A stretch of 64,000 nt of DNA. It comes from Chloroflexota bacterium. GTDB lineage: Bacteria; Chloroflexota; Dormibacteria; Dormibacterales; Dormibacteraceae. Each line of letters starts with the position of its first letter. The first letter of the stretch is position 1. Of the stretch, positions 42,500-51,251 are shown piece by piece. A program made the position numbers and the translations under genes. Where the stretch lies: positions 1 through 64,000 of the forward strand of contig VBGP01000016.1 of NCBI GenBank assembly GCA_005880795.1. The letters run 5' to 3'. A model generated the notes under the pieces. The model was not told where the DNA came from and made no database searches. It saw only the letters and a list, made by a program, of their open reading frames with translations.

Positions 42500-43591
42500 A
42501 TGGACCTGACGGGGATCCGCGTGCTCGACCTGACCAGGCTCCTGCCCGGCGCCTACTGCACGATGCTGCTGGCCGGCATGGGCGCCGACGTGGTCAAGGT
42601 CGAGGAGCCCGGCACCGGGGATTACATGCGCTGGACGCCGCCGCTGGTCGACGGGCAGAGCGCTCTTTTCAACGCCATCAACCGCAACAAACGCAGCGTC
42701 ACCATCAACCTCAAGGCCGCGCCTGGCCGTGACGTGCTGTTGAGCCTTGTGGACACCGCCGACGTGCTCGTCGAGGGCAACCGGCCCGGGGTGATGGATC
42801 GCTTGCTGCTCGGCTGGGATGTCCTCCACGCGCGGAATCCGCGCCTTGTCATGTGCTCGATCACGGGCTACGGGCAGGACGGTCCGTACGCCGGGCGCGC
42901 CGGCCACGACCTCAACTACATGGCAATCGCCGGTGGGCTCGGCCTCAACGGGGAGCGGGACGGACCGCCGGTTCCGCTGTCTGTGCAGGTTGCGGACATT
43001 GGAGGCGGCGGGCTGCAGCCGGCGGTGGCGATCCTTGGCGCCCTGGTCGGCGTGCAGCGCGGCGGCCAGGGTCGATGGATCGACGCGTCGATGACCGATG
43101 GGGCGGTCAGCTGGCTGAAGCTCGCTTTCGCGGCGCATCGCGCGGGCGAGCGGGTGGCGCGAGGCGATCAGCGACTCTCGGGTCGCTACCCGTGCTATCG
43201 CGTGTATGCCTGCAAGGGAGGTGGGTTCTACAGCGTCGCCGCGCTGGAGCCGAAATTCTGGAACGCGCTGTGCCAGGCGCTGGAAATGCCCGACCTGATC
43301 GAGAGGCAGTACTCAGAGGACGTGGACGCCCAGGCCACGTTGGAGGAGATCTTCGCGACCAGGACGCGCGATCAGTGGCAGCAAAAGCTCTCAGCTCTGG
43401 ATGCGTGCTGCGAGCCCGTGCTGGCCATGGACGAGGTGGCATCGCATCCGCAGATCGCCGCCCGCCAGGTCCTCGAACAGGGCGAGGTGGGCCACGCCCC
43501 GCATCTCGGCGAGCACACCGAAGAGGTGCTGAGAGAGATTGGCTTCGATCAGGAACGCATCGAAGTCCTGAGGAGTCAAAGCTTCATCTAG
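42500..43591 (+). CDS. Family III CoA-transferase (CaiB/BaiF type)
   Basis: A 363-residue family III CoA-transferase: MDLTGIRVLDLTRLLPGAYCTMLLAGMGADVVKVEEPGTGD opening, NRNKRSVTINLK, and the catalytic aspartate in GHDLNYMAIAGGLG (about residues 135-150). It would move CoA between carboxylic acids, for example in bile-acid, carnitine or alpha-methylacyl-CoA type metabolism. The ATG at 42500 matches the family N terminus. It overlaps the convergent coaE gene by eight bases. Confidence 0.9.
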   Translation: MDLTGIRVLDLTRLLPGAYCTMLLAGMGADVVKVEEPGTGDYMRWTPPLVDGQSALFNAINRNKRSVTINLKAAPGRDVLLSLVDTADVLVEGNRPGVMDRLLLGWDVLHARNPRLVMCSITGYGQDGPYAGRAGHDLNYMAIAGGLGLNGERDGPPVPLSVQVADIGGGGLQPAVAILGALVGVQRGGQGRWIDASMTDGAVSWLKLAFAAHRAGERVARGDQRLSGRYPCYRVYACKGGGFYSVAALEPKFWNALCQALEMPDLIERQYSEDVDAQATLEEIFATRTRDQWQQKLSALDACCEPVLAMDEVASHPQIAARQVLEQGEVGHAPHLGEHTEEVLREIGFDQERIEVLRSQSFI

Positions 43592-44174
43592 CGATCTCGG
43601 GCCAGAGCTTTTGCACCTGCTCCCGGGTCTCGTCACGACTGCCGCTGTTGTCGATCACGTGCTGGGCACGCTGACGTTTCTGGTCGATCGGCATCTGAGC
43701 GGCGATCATCCCGCGCGCGCGTTCCTCGGTCAGGCCCCGTCCTTCGACCAACCGCTGCACCTGCACCGGCTCCGGCACGTAAACCAGGACGACCGCAGAG
43801 TAAAGATGCTCGAGCCCGTTTTCGAACAGCAGGGGCACGTCCTGCACGACGATCGTGGCGCCGTGTATCAGTGCCTCGGCGGTGCGTTGGGCCATCCACT
43901 CGCGCACCAGCGGATGCACGATCGCGTTGAGGCGCTGCCGAGCGCCCGCGTCGTTGAAGACGAGCTCGCCCAACCGGGCGCGGTCCACGCGGCCGTCACG
44001 CACGTACTCCGGGCCGAACTCGCCCTCGATCAGGTCGAACCCCAGGCTCCCCGGCTCGTAGAGGGCGTGAGTCGCCGCGTCGGCGTCGACTATCGCGGCG
44101 CCGAGCTCGCGAAACATCTCGGCGACCGTCGACTTCCCCGACCCCGCGCCGCCTGTCAGCCCAATGAGCTTCAA
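43584..44174 (-). CDS. coaE: Dephospho-CoA kinase
   Basis: A 196-residue kinase catalysing the last step of CoA synthesis. The P-loop is GLTGGAGSGKST (about residues 5-16), followed by IVDADAATHALYEPG, the HPLVREWM segment and VQDVPLLFENGL. Length and order are typical. The start is the TTG at 44174; nothing better lies nearby. It is 9 bp from the divergent FixC-like gene. Confidence 0.94.
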   Translation of the reverse strand: MKLIGLTGGAGSGKSTVAEMFRELGAAIVDADAATHALYEPGSLGFDLIEGEFGPEYVRDGRVDRARLGELVFNDAGARQRLNAIVHPLVREWMAQRTAEALIHGATIVVQDVPLLFENGLEHLYSAVVLVYVPEPVQVQRLVEGRGLTEERARGMIAAQMPIDQKRQRAQHVIDNSGSRDETREQVQKLWPEIAR

Positions 44175-44183
44175 TTTGCGTAA

Positions 44184-45497
44184 GTGGCTGACGAGGAGAA
44201 ATTCGACGCGGTGGTCGTCGGCGCCGGGCCGGCCGGCACCGCAGCCGCCATCACCATGGCGAAGGCGGGGCTACAGGTTGCTCTGCTCGAGCGCGGCGCC
44301 AAGCCCGGCGCGAAGAACGTCATGGGGGGCATCCTCTACAACCACTACCTCGAAGAGATCGTAGGCGACGACTGGAAACAGGCCCCGCTGGAGCGCCCGA
44401 TCATCGAGGAGAGGCGATGGATGATGACCCCCTCGGCCGCGATCGGGCTCGACTACAAGAACCTGCGCAATCGCGACCACCCGCATTCCTATTCAGTCCT
44501 GCGCGCCCGTTTTGACGCATGGTTCGCCGAGCAGGCCGAGAAGGCCGGAGCGATGGTCGTGCCGGAGACGGTGGTCGAGCGCCTGATCGTCAAGAACGGG
44601 CGCGTGGTCGGTGTCGGCACCGGCCGCGGTGACGACCTCTACGCCGAGGTCACGATCGTGTGCGAGGGCATCGGCCTCGGCACCGGACTGCTGGAAAACA
44701 CCGTCATCAACGGCAAGCCGCTGCGCCGCAAGCTGCGTCCCAACGAGGTTGCGCTGGCCTTCAAGGAGATCATGGATTTGGATCCGGGCCTGATCGAGGA
44801 GAGGTTCAACTGCGAGTCGGGCGAGGGCTGCACCGTCGAGTGCTTCGGCGATTCGACGATGGGGATGTCGGGTTTCATGTTCATCTACACCAACCACGAC
44901 ACGCTGTCGGTCGGCGGCGGAGCGCTGCTCAGCGAGTTCAACCAGACGCTGCGCACGCCGAACGACGTGATGGAGCACTTCAAGAAGCACCCGGCGATCA
45001 AACCGTTGCTGCGCGGGGCTGAAACGGTCGAGTTCCTGGCGCACCTCATCCCGGAGGGCGGCTATCGCGGCATCCCGAAGGTCTACGGCCCGGGTTACCT
45101 GGTCTGCGGCGACGCCGCGATGCTCTCCAACCCGGTCCACCGCGAAGGCTCGAACCTGGCGATGGAATCGGGACGGTTCGCCGGCGAGACGGTCATCCAC
45201 GCCAAGGAGACGGGCGATTTCTCGGAGCGCAGGCTGGCCGAGTATCGGGGCAAGCTCGACCACTCGTGGGTGATGGCGGACATGAAGAAGTACGACAAGG
45301 CGGTGCCCCTTCTCGAGCACAACCCCCAGATGCTCACGAAGTATCCGGTGGTCCTCGATCGCGCCCTGGACGAGTTCTTCCGCGTCGACGGGGCGTCCAA
45401 GTGGGACAAGCAGAAGACGATTCTCAAGATGGTCCGCAAGGAGGGCATGTTCAGGATGGGCTGGGATACGGTCAAAGCTTTGTGGGCGATGAAATGA
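44184..45497 (+). CDS. fixC: FixC-like electron-transfer flavoprotein:quinone oxidoreductase
   Basis: A 437-residue FAD-dependent oxidoreductase of the FixC/ETF-QO group. The dinucleotide fold is VVVGAGPAGTAAAITMAKAGLQVALLERG (GxGxxG with the distal Glu), the PGAKNVMGGILYNHYLEEIV loop is FixC-specific, and CGDAAMLSNPVHREGSNLAMESG is the second FAD motif. It would pass electrons from an electron-transfer flavoprotein to quinone. No FixX ferredoxin or FixAB/ETF genes adjoin, unlike fixABCX operons. GTG start; the stop overlaps the next gene's ATG. Confidence 0.88.
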   Translation: MADEEKFDAVVVGAGPAGTAAAITMAKAGLQVALLERGAKPGAKNVMGGILYNHYLEEIVGDDWKQAPLERPIIEERRWMMTPSAAIGLDYKNLRNRDHPHSYSVLRARFDAWFAEQAEKAGAMVVPETVVERLIVKNGRVVGVGTGRGDDLYAEVTIVCEGIGLGTGLLENTVINGKPLRRKLRPNEVALAFKEIMDLDPGLIEERFNCESGEGCTVECFGDSTMGMSGFMFIYTNHDTLSVGGGALLSEFNQTLRTPNDVMEHFKKHPAIKPLLRGAETVEFLAHLIPEGGYRGIPKVYGPGYLVCGDAAMLSNPVHREGSNLAMESGRFAGETVIHAKETGDFSERRLAEYRGKLDHSWVMADMKKYDKAVPLLEHNPQMLTKYPVVLDRALDEFFRVDGASKWDKQKTILKMVRKEGMFRMGWDTVKALWAMK

Positions 45498-46390
45498 AGG
45501 AGCTGCAGAAGACCGCTGACGGACGCACTTTCGAAGACGGCGTGCTCACGCTGCGAGACGGCCGCCTGCTTGCGTGGCGTTGGTGGGGTGAACAGGGTGG
45601 TACGCCGTTGCTGCGAATCCAGGGCACCCCCAGCTCCCGGATGCAGTACAACCCGGACGCGAACGTGCAGCGCGAGGTCGGCGCCCGATACCTCATGGCT
45701 GACCGCCCCGGCTACGGCGGCTCGACTCGCAAGCCGGGCCGCGCCATTGCGGACATCGCCGACGACTACATCGAGCTGCTCGACGCGCACGGCCTCGAGC
45801 GGGTGCCCGCGATGGGCACCAGCGGCGGCGGGCCGCACGTGCTGGCGCTCGCGGCTCGGTATCCCGAGCGCATCTCCGCGGCGACTGTCGTCGTGGGAGG
45901 GACGCCGCTCGTCCCCGAAGAGGTCGCGCAGCTGGTCGGCGTCAACGCACGCGGCTACGCGCTGGCGGAGCAGGGCTGGGACCCGCTGCATGAGTTCCTG
46001 GTCGAGGTGCGCAAGCGGCTGCTGAGCGACGAGGGCATGCAGGGGGTGCTCAGCGATGCGCCCCCAAGCGACCGGGCGCTCATGTCGGATCCAGCCTGGC
46101 AGCGGATGTCGCGGGAAAACATCGCCGAGACCCTGCGCCAGGGCGCGGAAGGCTGGACCGACGAATCCCTGGCGATGCACGGGGAGTGGGACTTCGACCC
46201 GAGCGAGGTCCAGACGCCCGTCACCTGGTGGCACGGGGACGACGACAAGAACGCGCCGCTGTCGGCCGCTCGCCGAGTCGTGGCAAAGCTTCGGAAAGTC
46301 GACCTCCGGACGTGGCACAACGAAGGGCACTTCGTGTCGTTGACGCACGACAAGGAGATCGTGCAGGAGCTTCTCTCACGGTCTGAATAA
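45494..46390 (+). CDS. Alpha/beta hydrolase
   Basis: A 298-residue hydrolase with RIQGTPSSRMQ as the oxyanion region, ADRPGYGGSTRKPGR, nucleophile elbow GTSGGGP (about residues 107-113), acid in WWHGDDDKNAP, and histidine in WHNEGHFVSL. The elbow sequence G-T-S-G-G-G is typical of a group of haloalkane-dehalogenase/prolyl-aminopeptidase-like hydrolases. Substrate unknown. It is coupled to the FixC-like gene (ATGA). Confidence 0.84.
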   Translation: MKELQKTADGRTFEDGVLTLRDGRLLAWRWWGEQGGTPLLRIQGTPSSRMQYNPDANVQREVGARYLMADRPGYGGSTRKPGRAIADIADDYIELLDAHGLERVPAMGTSGGGPHVLALAARYPERISAATVVVGGTPLVPEEVAQLVGVNARGYALAEQGWDPLHEFLVEVRKRLLSDEGMQGVLSDAPPSDRALMSDPAWQRMSRENIAETLRQGAEGWTDESLAMHGEWDFDPSEVQTPVTWWHGDDDKNAPLSAARRVVAKLRKVDLRTWHNEGHFVSLTHDKEIVQELLSRSE

Positions 46391-46435
46391 GGATGGACCA
46401 GCCACTCGGGCTGCAGCTGACGAGCTGCTATCACG

Positions 46436-46494
46436 GATAGTCCGGACTATCTGAGAATTCGAGGGAGCGAGATCCCGGTTAGTCCGGACTATCC
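46436..46494. repeat. Paired TAGTCCGGACTA palindromes in a convergent gap
   Basis: The 158-bp gap between two gene ends contains a perfect 16-bp palindrome GATAGTCCGGACTATC (46436-46451). A second near-perfect copy is centred 42 bp downstream (TAGTCCGGACTA at 46480-46491, extending to 18 bp with one mismatch). A separate CCCCAT/ATGGGG palindrome follows at about 46521-46534. No T-run is present. Confidence 0.65.
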
Positions 46495-46548
46495 GGCCCC
46501 TCCGTGCCCGCGGGGTGCGGCCCCATGAATGGGGAGGAGCCTTATGAA

Positions 46549-48054
46549 TTACTTGGAGACGCTTACCTGGATCGTGTGGTACCCGCTCGCGCCGCTGGGG
46601 TAGCTCGCCGATCCGTGCCCGTCCTGCAGCTTGCCGGCGCCGTCGGTGGCGCGGACCCGCAGCCGGTACGCGCCCTCTGAGGTAGGTGTCCAGGTCGCCC
46701 GCCAGAGGACCCACGTCAGCTTCGAGAGCGGTTGCTCGAAAGGCGCTTCGTTCCAGCTCGTGTCGTTGACCGCGTACTCGACCTTGCTGATTCCCCGCGT
46801 CCCGGCGAACGCGACGCCGCCGAGCTCGATCGAGCCCAGCTTGAGGATGTCGCCGTCATGCGGCACGTCGAATCGTGCTGTCGTTTTGACCACCGGGTTG
46901 TGGTCCCAGCCCTGCTGCTCCCAATAGCCGCCGGTCTCGTGGTTCACCAGCTGGATGCTGTCGAGCCATTTGGGTCCCTTCATGCCGTAGAGGCCCGGGA
47001 TCAAGACGCGAGCCGGGTAGCCGTGCTGCATGGGAAGTGCGCTGCCGTCGAGGTAATACGCGACCAGAATCTCGCCGGAGTCCTGGATCATTTTCAGAGG
47101 CAGGCTCTCGGCATAGCCGTCGCGCGCTTTGAACGCGACCCAGCTCGCCTGCGCTTGCGGAGAGGCCATCGCGATCAGGTCCCGGAGAGCGACGCCCGTG
47201 AAGGCCCCGGTGCTCATCAAGTTTCCGCCGACGTCATTGCTGACGCACTCCAGGGTGACGTACTCGCTGGTTGCCGGCAAAGCGCGAAGCTCGTTGAGCG
47301 AAAGGCTGAGCGTTCGATCCACCATGCCGCTGACGCTGAGCCTCCAGCTCTGGCCGTCAACGGAAGGGTCGGCGAAGTTCTTGGAAACGACGTAGAAGTT
47401 CTGCACGGGTGTGAGGGCAGGCGAGATGCCTCTGAGGCTGGACTCCGGGGCGTTGAAGACAGCCTGATACCAGTCCGGTCCCAGGCGGTAGGCAAGGGCC
47501 AGCACGCTGAAACCGGCGATGCCGAGCGGCACGGCGCTAAGCACCCGCCGCCGGCCGGGATCCAGGCCCGGTGATTCCTGGGCACCGAACTGCAGCATCA
47601 CGGCGTAGATGGCGAAGAGCGCCGCCCACTCCAGCGGTGTGGCCGGGCCGTCGTTGAGGCCGAGAAGCCCGGCGCCAGCGGCGGGAAGCAGGAGTCCCGC
47701 GACCACCAGCCAGCCCAGGCCGGCGAAGGCGAACGGAAGGTACTGAGATGTCCAGCGAAGACCCGCCACCGACGCGGCGGCGCCGAGCACTCCGAGGGCG
47801 ACCACCATCGCGACGATCAGCCCGAACTCTTCGACGACCTTCCCGGCGTGCTGCAGCTTGTCGATCAAAAAGCCGAACACGAAGCCAGGCATCAGCGAGA
47901 GCAGGGGTTCGTTGAGGAGCTGCGGAAGAGGGCGCAGCCCGAGGACCAGGCCGGCCAGGTACATGAGCGCCACGAGGGCCAATCCGCCGATGCATCCCCA
48001 GCCAAACCCGTGTAGAGCCGCCTGCTTGCGTGTCACTCCGTCAGGTTGTAACAC
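46549..48054 (-). CDS. Membrane-anchored sulfite-oxidase-family molybdoenzyme
   Basis: A 501-residue protein. Residues 1-190 hold about five hydrophobic helices. The rest is an extracytoplasmic sulfite-oxidase-type domain: TLECVSNDVGG has the molybdenum-ligating cysteine C270, and MQHGYPARVLIPGLYGMKGPKWLDSIQLV is typical of the YedY/SuoX fold. A C-terminal Mo-co dimerisation-like beta domain begins about 385. It probably oxidises or reduces an S- or N-oxide or a related small molecule at the cell surface; the electron partner is not present nearby. GTG start at 48054. An N-terminal membrane domain fused to this fold is less usual than a twin-arginine signal. Confidence 0.87.
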   Translation of the reverse strand: MLQPDGVTRKQAALHGFGWGCIGGLALVALMYLAGLVLGLRPLPQLLNEPLLSLMPGFVFGFLIDKLQHAGKVVEEFGLIVAMVVALGVLGAAASVAGLRWTSQYLPFAFAGLGWLVVAGLLLPAAGAGLLGLNDGPATPLEWAALFAIYAVMLQFGAQESPGLDPGRRRVLSAVPLGIAGFSVLALAYRLGPDWYQAVFNAPESSLRGISPALTPVQNFYVVSKNFADPSVDGQSWRLSVSGMVDRTLSLSLNELRALPATSEYVTLECVSNDVGGNLMSTGAFTGVALRDLIAMASPQAQASWVAFKARDGYAESLPLKMIQDSGEILVAYYLDGSALPMQHGYPARVLIPGLYGMKGPKWLDSIQLVNHETGGYWEQQGWDHNPVVKTTARFDVPHDGDILKLGSIELGGVAFAGTRGISKVEYAVNDTSWNEAPFEQPLSKLTWVLWRATWTPTSEGAYRLRVRATDGAGKLQDGHGSASYPSGASGYHTIQVSVSK

Positions 48055-48138
48055 CTGAACATGTCGATTTCTTTACTCAAGTTGGATACGTACGGGACTG
48101 TAGGGATTCGCGGCGACTGGTAGCATCCTCGGGTCGGA
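48055..48138. promoter_or_regulatory. Divergent gap between molybdoenzyme and S9-FHA genes
   Basis: 84 bp between two divergent starts. It must carry promoters for both genes. A GATACGTAC palindrome-like stretch (about 48085-48093) is present; no confident -35/-10 pair was found. Confidence 0.35.
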
Positions 48139-51100
48139 ATGGCCGCACCGATAACAGCCGATGACCTCTATCGATTTCGCTGGATCGATCATGTTCGCCT
48201 GAGTTCGGACGGCGAGCGGGTCGCGTATCAGGTCGCGTGGGCCGACTCCAGCTCCAGGCAGAACCGCAGCCGCATAGTCGTGAGGCGCCTGCTCGATCCG
48301 GAACCCATCGAACCGACCGCCGGAGTGTTGCGCGACCACTCCCCGGAGTGGTCACCAGATGGCCGCAAGCTCGCTTTCGTCAGCCGGGTTGGCGCCGCCG
48401 ACCAGCTGTTCGTCGTCGACCTCACCGTGGGAGGTCCCGCTCAACAGCTGACGTCCGTGGCCGAAGGCGTGTCGAGGCCGCAGTGGTCACCCGACGGCGC
48501 GCGCCTCGCATTCGTCGGGGTGGTCGTCTCCGACCCCGACGCCGTGGTCGACGATCCCCGGCCACCCGAAGGTCGTGAGCAGCTCCGCCGGGCGCCGGTC
48601 GCCCGGGTGGTGCGCCGCCTCGATTACAAGCACGACGGTTACGGATACGTGGACGGCCGCTTCCACCACCTGTTCGCGGTGTCCTCGACCGGCGGCGACG
48701 CCAAGCAGCTGACGAACGGGACGTGGGACGTCGCCGACTTCGACTGGGCGCCGGACAGCACCCGGCTGGTCGTCGCCGGCAACGCAGAGCCAGGCGCCGA
48801 CCTGCAGCGTGAGCTGAACCTTTACGTGGTCGACCTCGAGGCGAACCGGGTGCGCCTGGGCGGCGGCTTCTTCCTGGGCTCGCCCATCTGGTCGCCCAAG
48901 GGAGACCAGATCGCTTTCATCGCCCCTAACGGGTTGGACGTCGGCCTGCTGGAGCGCGTTTGGATCGTGTCCCTGTCCGGCGGCGGGCCACGCTGCCTGA
49001 CGGCGAACTTCGACCTGGCCGTGAATGACAGCGTCATCAACGACATGCGGGCCGGGCATGCCACCAGGATCTGCTGGTCGGCGGAAGGCGACCGGATCTA
49101 CTTCGTCGCCAGCGGACCGGGCGTGACCGGGGTCCATTCGGTCGATCTCGAAGGCGACGTCCGCGAAGAGGTGGCCGGCCGCCGACGCATCTACGACTTC
49201 GACCTGGCGAACGGCGTGCTCGCCTTCTGCGCATCGGACACCAGCAACCCCGGCGAGCTGTTCATGCTGACCCACGGGGCCGAGGCGCGGATCACCGACC
49301 TCAACCCCTGGCTGCACGACCGGTACATCGCCGAGCCCGAGCAGCACCACTTCACGGCGCCCGACGGTTGGAAGCTCGAGGGCTGGGTGCTCAAGCCGCC
49401 GGATCACGACCCCAGCCGCCTGTACCCGGCCGTTATGGAGATCCACGGCGGCCCGCATGCCCAGTACGGCTGGACGTTCTTCCACGAGCTTCAGATCCTG
49501 GCCGGCCTGGGCTACGTCGTCTTCTATATGAACCCACGCGGCTCGGACGGCTACGGCGAGCGCTTCCGGCGGGACGTCGTGCGCGATTGGGCGGGCAAGG
49601 ATTACCTCGACCTGATGAGCTCGCTCGATCAGGTGATCGAGCGGACCGGTTACATCGACACCAACCGGCTTGGGGTGGGCGGCGGCTCATACGGCGGGTA
49701 CATGACCAACTGGATCATCGGCCAGACCAACCGCTTCTCTGCTGCGGTCGCCATGCGCTCGATCTCCAACCTGGTCAGCGAGTACTCCCAGCACGACATC
49801 GTGCTCTGGGGCGTGCTTCAGCTCGGCCCACCGCCGTGGCCGGATCTGGACGAGCTCTGGCGCCGATCGCCGATCCGCTACGTGCAGAACATCCGCACCC
49901 CGCTGCTCCTGACCGCCGGGGAGATGGACCTGCGGTGCGCCATGTCCCAGTCGGAGGAGATGTTCGGCGCGATGAGGCTGCTCGGCAAGACGGTCGAGCT
50001 GGTTCGGTTCCCCGAGGAGTCGCATGACCTTTCGCGCAACGGACGGCCCGACCGGCGCGTGGAGCGACTGCGGCGAATCGGCGGTTGGTACGAGCGATTC
50101 CTGGGCACGTCCTCGGTCGACCGGCCGGCGGCGGAGGAGGAAACGCAGGTGCTGCCCATCCCCGCCGAGGCTCCTCGCGAGTGGGCCAAGACGATCGCGA
50201 TCGAAACCCCGCCGCCCGACACCAAGCCGGTCGAGGAGCCGACGGCCCCGGCCGCGATCCTCGTCGAGGAGCCGGAGGTGATTCAGCCCACGGTTTCGGA
50301 GTTCGCAACCGCGGCCGCGCCCATCGTCGAGCCCGAAGCCCTGCCCGACCTGCCCGGGCCCGGCGGAGACGAAGAGCAAGAACCGATGCCTCAGGCCGAT
50401 GCGGAGGCGACGCCGGAGCCAGAGGGTGTGGTCGAGCCTGAGCCAGAGGCTGCGCCCGAACTTGAACCCGAAAACGAACCGGTGATTGCCAAAACCGAGC
50501 CCGCGCTGACCGCCTTCGATGAACCCGCCGACGAACTGGAGCCGACGCCTGAACGGGCGCCCGAAGCGGCGGCGGCCGAGCCGGTGCCCGAAGCCGAATC
50601 GCAGCCCGCCGTGGTGGCATCGGAACCCGAACCCGAACCTGCGCCCCAACCGGTGGTGGCGGAGCCGTCAACGCCCCTTCCGGAGCCAGTGCCCGCTTCA
50701 GAGGTACGCCCTCGCGCCGAGCGCGAGGCCCGGCCCACCCCCGACGTGAGCTCCACCCTCGTCGCCTGGCCCACGAACACCGCACCGGCCCCGCCAGGAA
50801 ATGGCGCCCCGGCCCAGGCCGGTTCGTTCGAGGAAGCCACCTCGGTCATCCCGGTCTGGCAGCAGACCGACCCGAACGCCGACTCGAAAAGGACGGTGTC
50901 GCTGCAGGCGATGCCGCCCGAAGAAGTCGCCTCGGGATCGGGCTTTGCCGCGCTGCTGACCTTCGAGTCAGGTCCGTTCGCCGGCCGCATCGTGGCCCTC
51001 CCAAGCCAGATGGTGAGCATCGGGCGAGCGCCGGACAATGACGTTGTGGTCGGAGATCCGGCCACGTCCGGGCACCACGGCCGCATCGAGGTGCGCACCG

Positions 51101-51237
51101 GCTCCTTCTGGATCAGCGACCTGGGCAGCACCAACGGCACCCTCGTCAACGGTGAGCCGGTGATCGAGAAACAGCTCTCGGACAACGACATGATCGCCAT
51201 CGGGCAGAACACGCTTCGCTTCACGCTCGAGGCTTAG
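48139..51237 (+). CDS. S9 prolyl-oligopeptidase-type peptidase fused to an FHA domain
   Basis: A 1032-residue protein. Residues 1-390 are TolB/WD40-like propeller blades (SPEWSPDGRKLAFVS, PQWSPDGARLAFVG). Residues 400-650 are an S9C-type alpha/beta hydrolase with Ser517 in GGGSYGGYM, Asp597 in GEMDLRCAMSQSE and His629 in EESHDLSRNG. Residues 660-930 are a Glu/Pro/Ala-rich low-complexity linker. The last 90 (about 945-1032) are a forkhead-associated domain with IGRAPDNDVVVGD, SGHHGRI and LGSTNGTLVNG. FHA domains bind phosphothreonine, so this peptidase may be recruited or controlled by a Ser/Thr kinase; none lies in the window. No signal peptide is seen, so it is probably cytosolic. Confidence 0.88.
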   Translation: MAAPITADDLYRFRWIDHVRLSSDGERVAYQVAWADSSSRQNRSRIVVRRLLDPEPIEPTAGVLRDHSPEWSPDGRKLAFVSRVGAADQLFVVDLTVGGPAQQLTSVAEGVSRPQWSPDGARLAFVGVVVSDPDAVVDDPRPPEGREQLRRAPVARVVRRLDYKHDGYGYVDGRFHHLFAVSSTGGDAKQLTNGTWDVADFDWAPDSTRLVVAGNAEPGADLQRELNLYVVDLEANRVRLGGGFFLGSPIWSPKGDQIAFIAPNGLDVGLLERVWIVSLSGGGPRCLTANFDLAVNDSVINDMRAGHATRICWSAEGDRIYFVASGPGVTGVHSVDLEGDVREEVAGRRRIYDFDLANGVLAFCASDTSNPGELFMLTHGAEARITDLNPWLHDRYIAEPEQHHFTAPDGWKLEGWVLKPPDHDPSRLYPAVMEIHGGPHAQYGWTFFHELQILAGLGYVVFYMNPRGSDGYGERFRRDVVRDWAGKDYLDLMSSLDQVIERTGYIDTNRLGVGGGSYGGYMTNWIIGQTNRFSAAVAMRSISNLVSEYSQHDIVLWGVLQLGPPPWPDLDELWRRSPIRYVQNIRTPLLLTAGEMDLRCAMSQSEEMFGAMRLLGKTVELVRFPEESHDLSRNGRPDRRVERLRRIGGWYERFLGTSSVDRPAAEEETQVLPIPAEAPREWAKTIAIETPPPDTKPVEEPTAPAAILVEEPEVIQPTVSEFATAAAPIVEPEALPDLPGPGGDEEQEPMPQADAEATPEPEGVVEPEPEAAPELEPENEPVIAKTEPALTAFDEPADELEPTPERAPEAAAAEPVPEAESQPAVVASEPEPEPAPQPVVAEPSTPLPEPVPASEVRPRAEREARPTPDVSSTLVAWPTNTAPAPPGNGAPAQAGSFEEATSVIPVWQQTDPNADSKRTVSLQAMPPEEVASGSGFAALLTFESGPFAGRIVALPSQMVSIGRAPDNDVVVGDPATSGHHGRIEVRTGSFWISDLGSTNGTLVNGEPVIEKQLSDNDMIAIGQNTLRFTLEA

Positions 51238-51251
51238 ACACGACCCCAGAC

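Noticed and set aside
46544-46603. 19-codon frame with GGAGG upstream near the end of the sulfite-oxidase-type gene.
   Set aside because: It is antisense to the molybdoenzyme's last codons, very short and unsupported beyond a chance ribosome-binding-like sequence.
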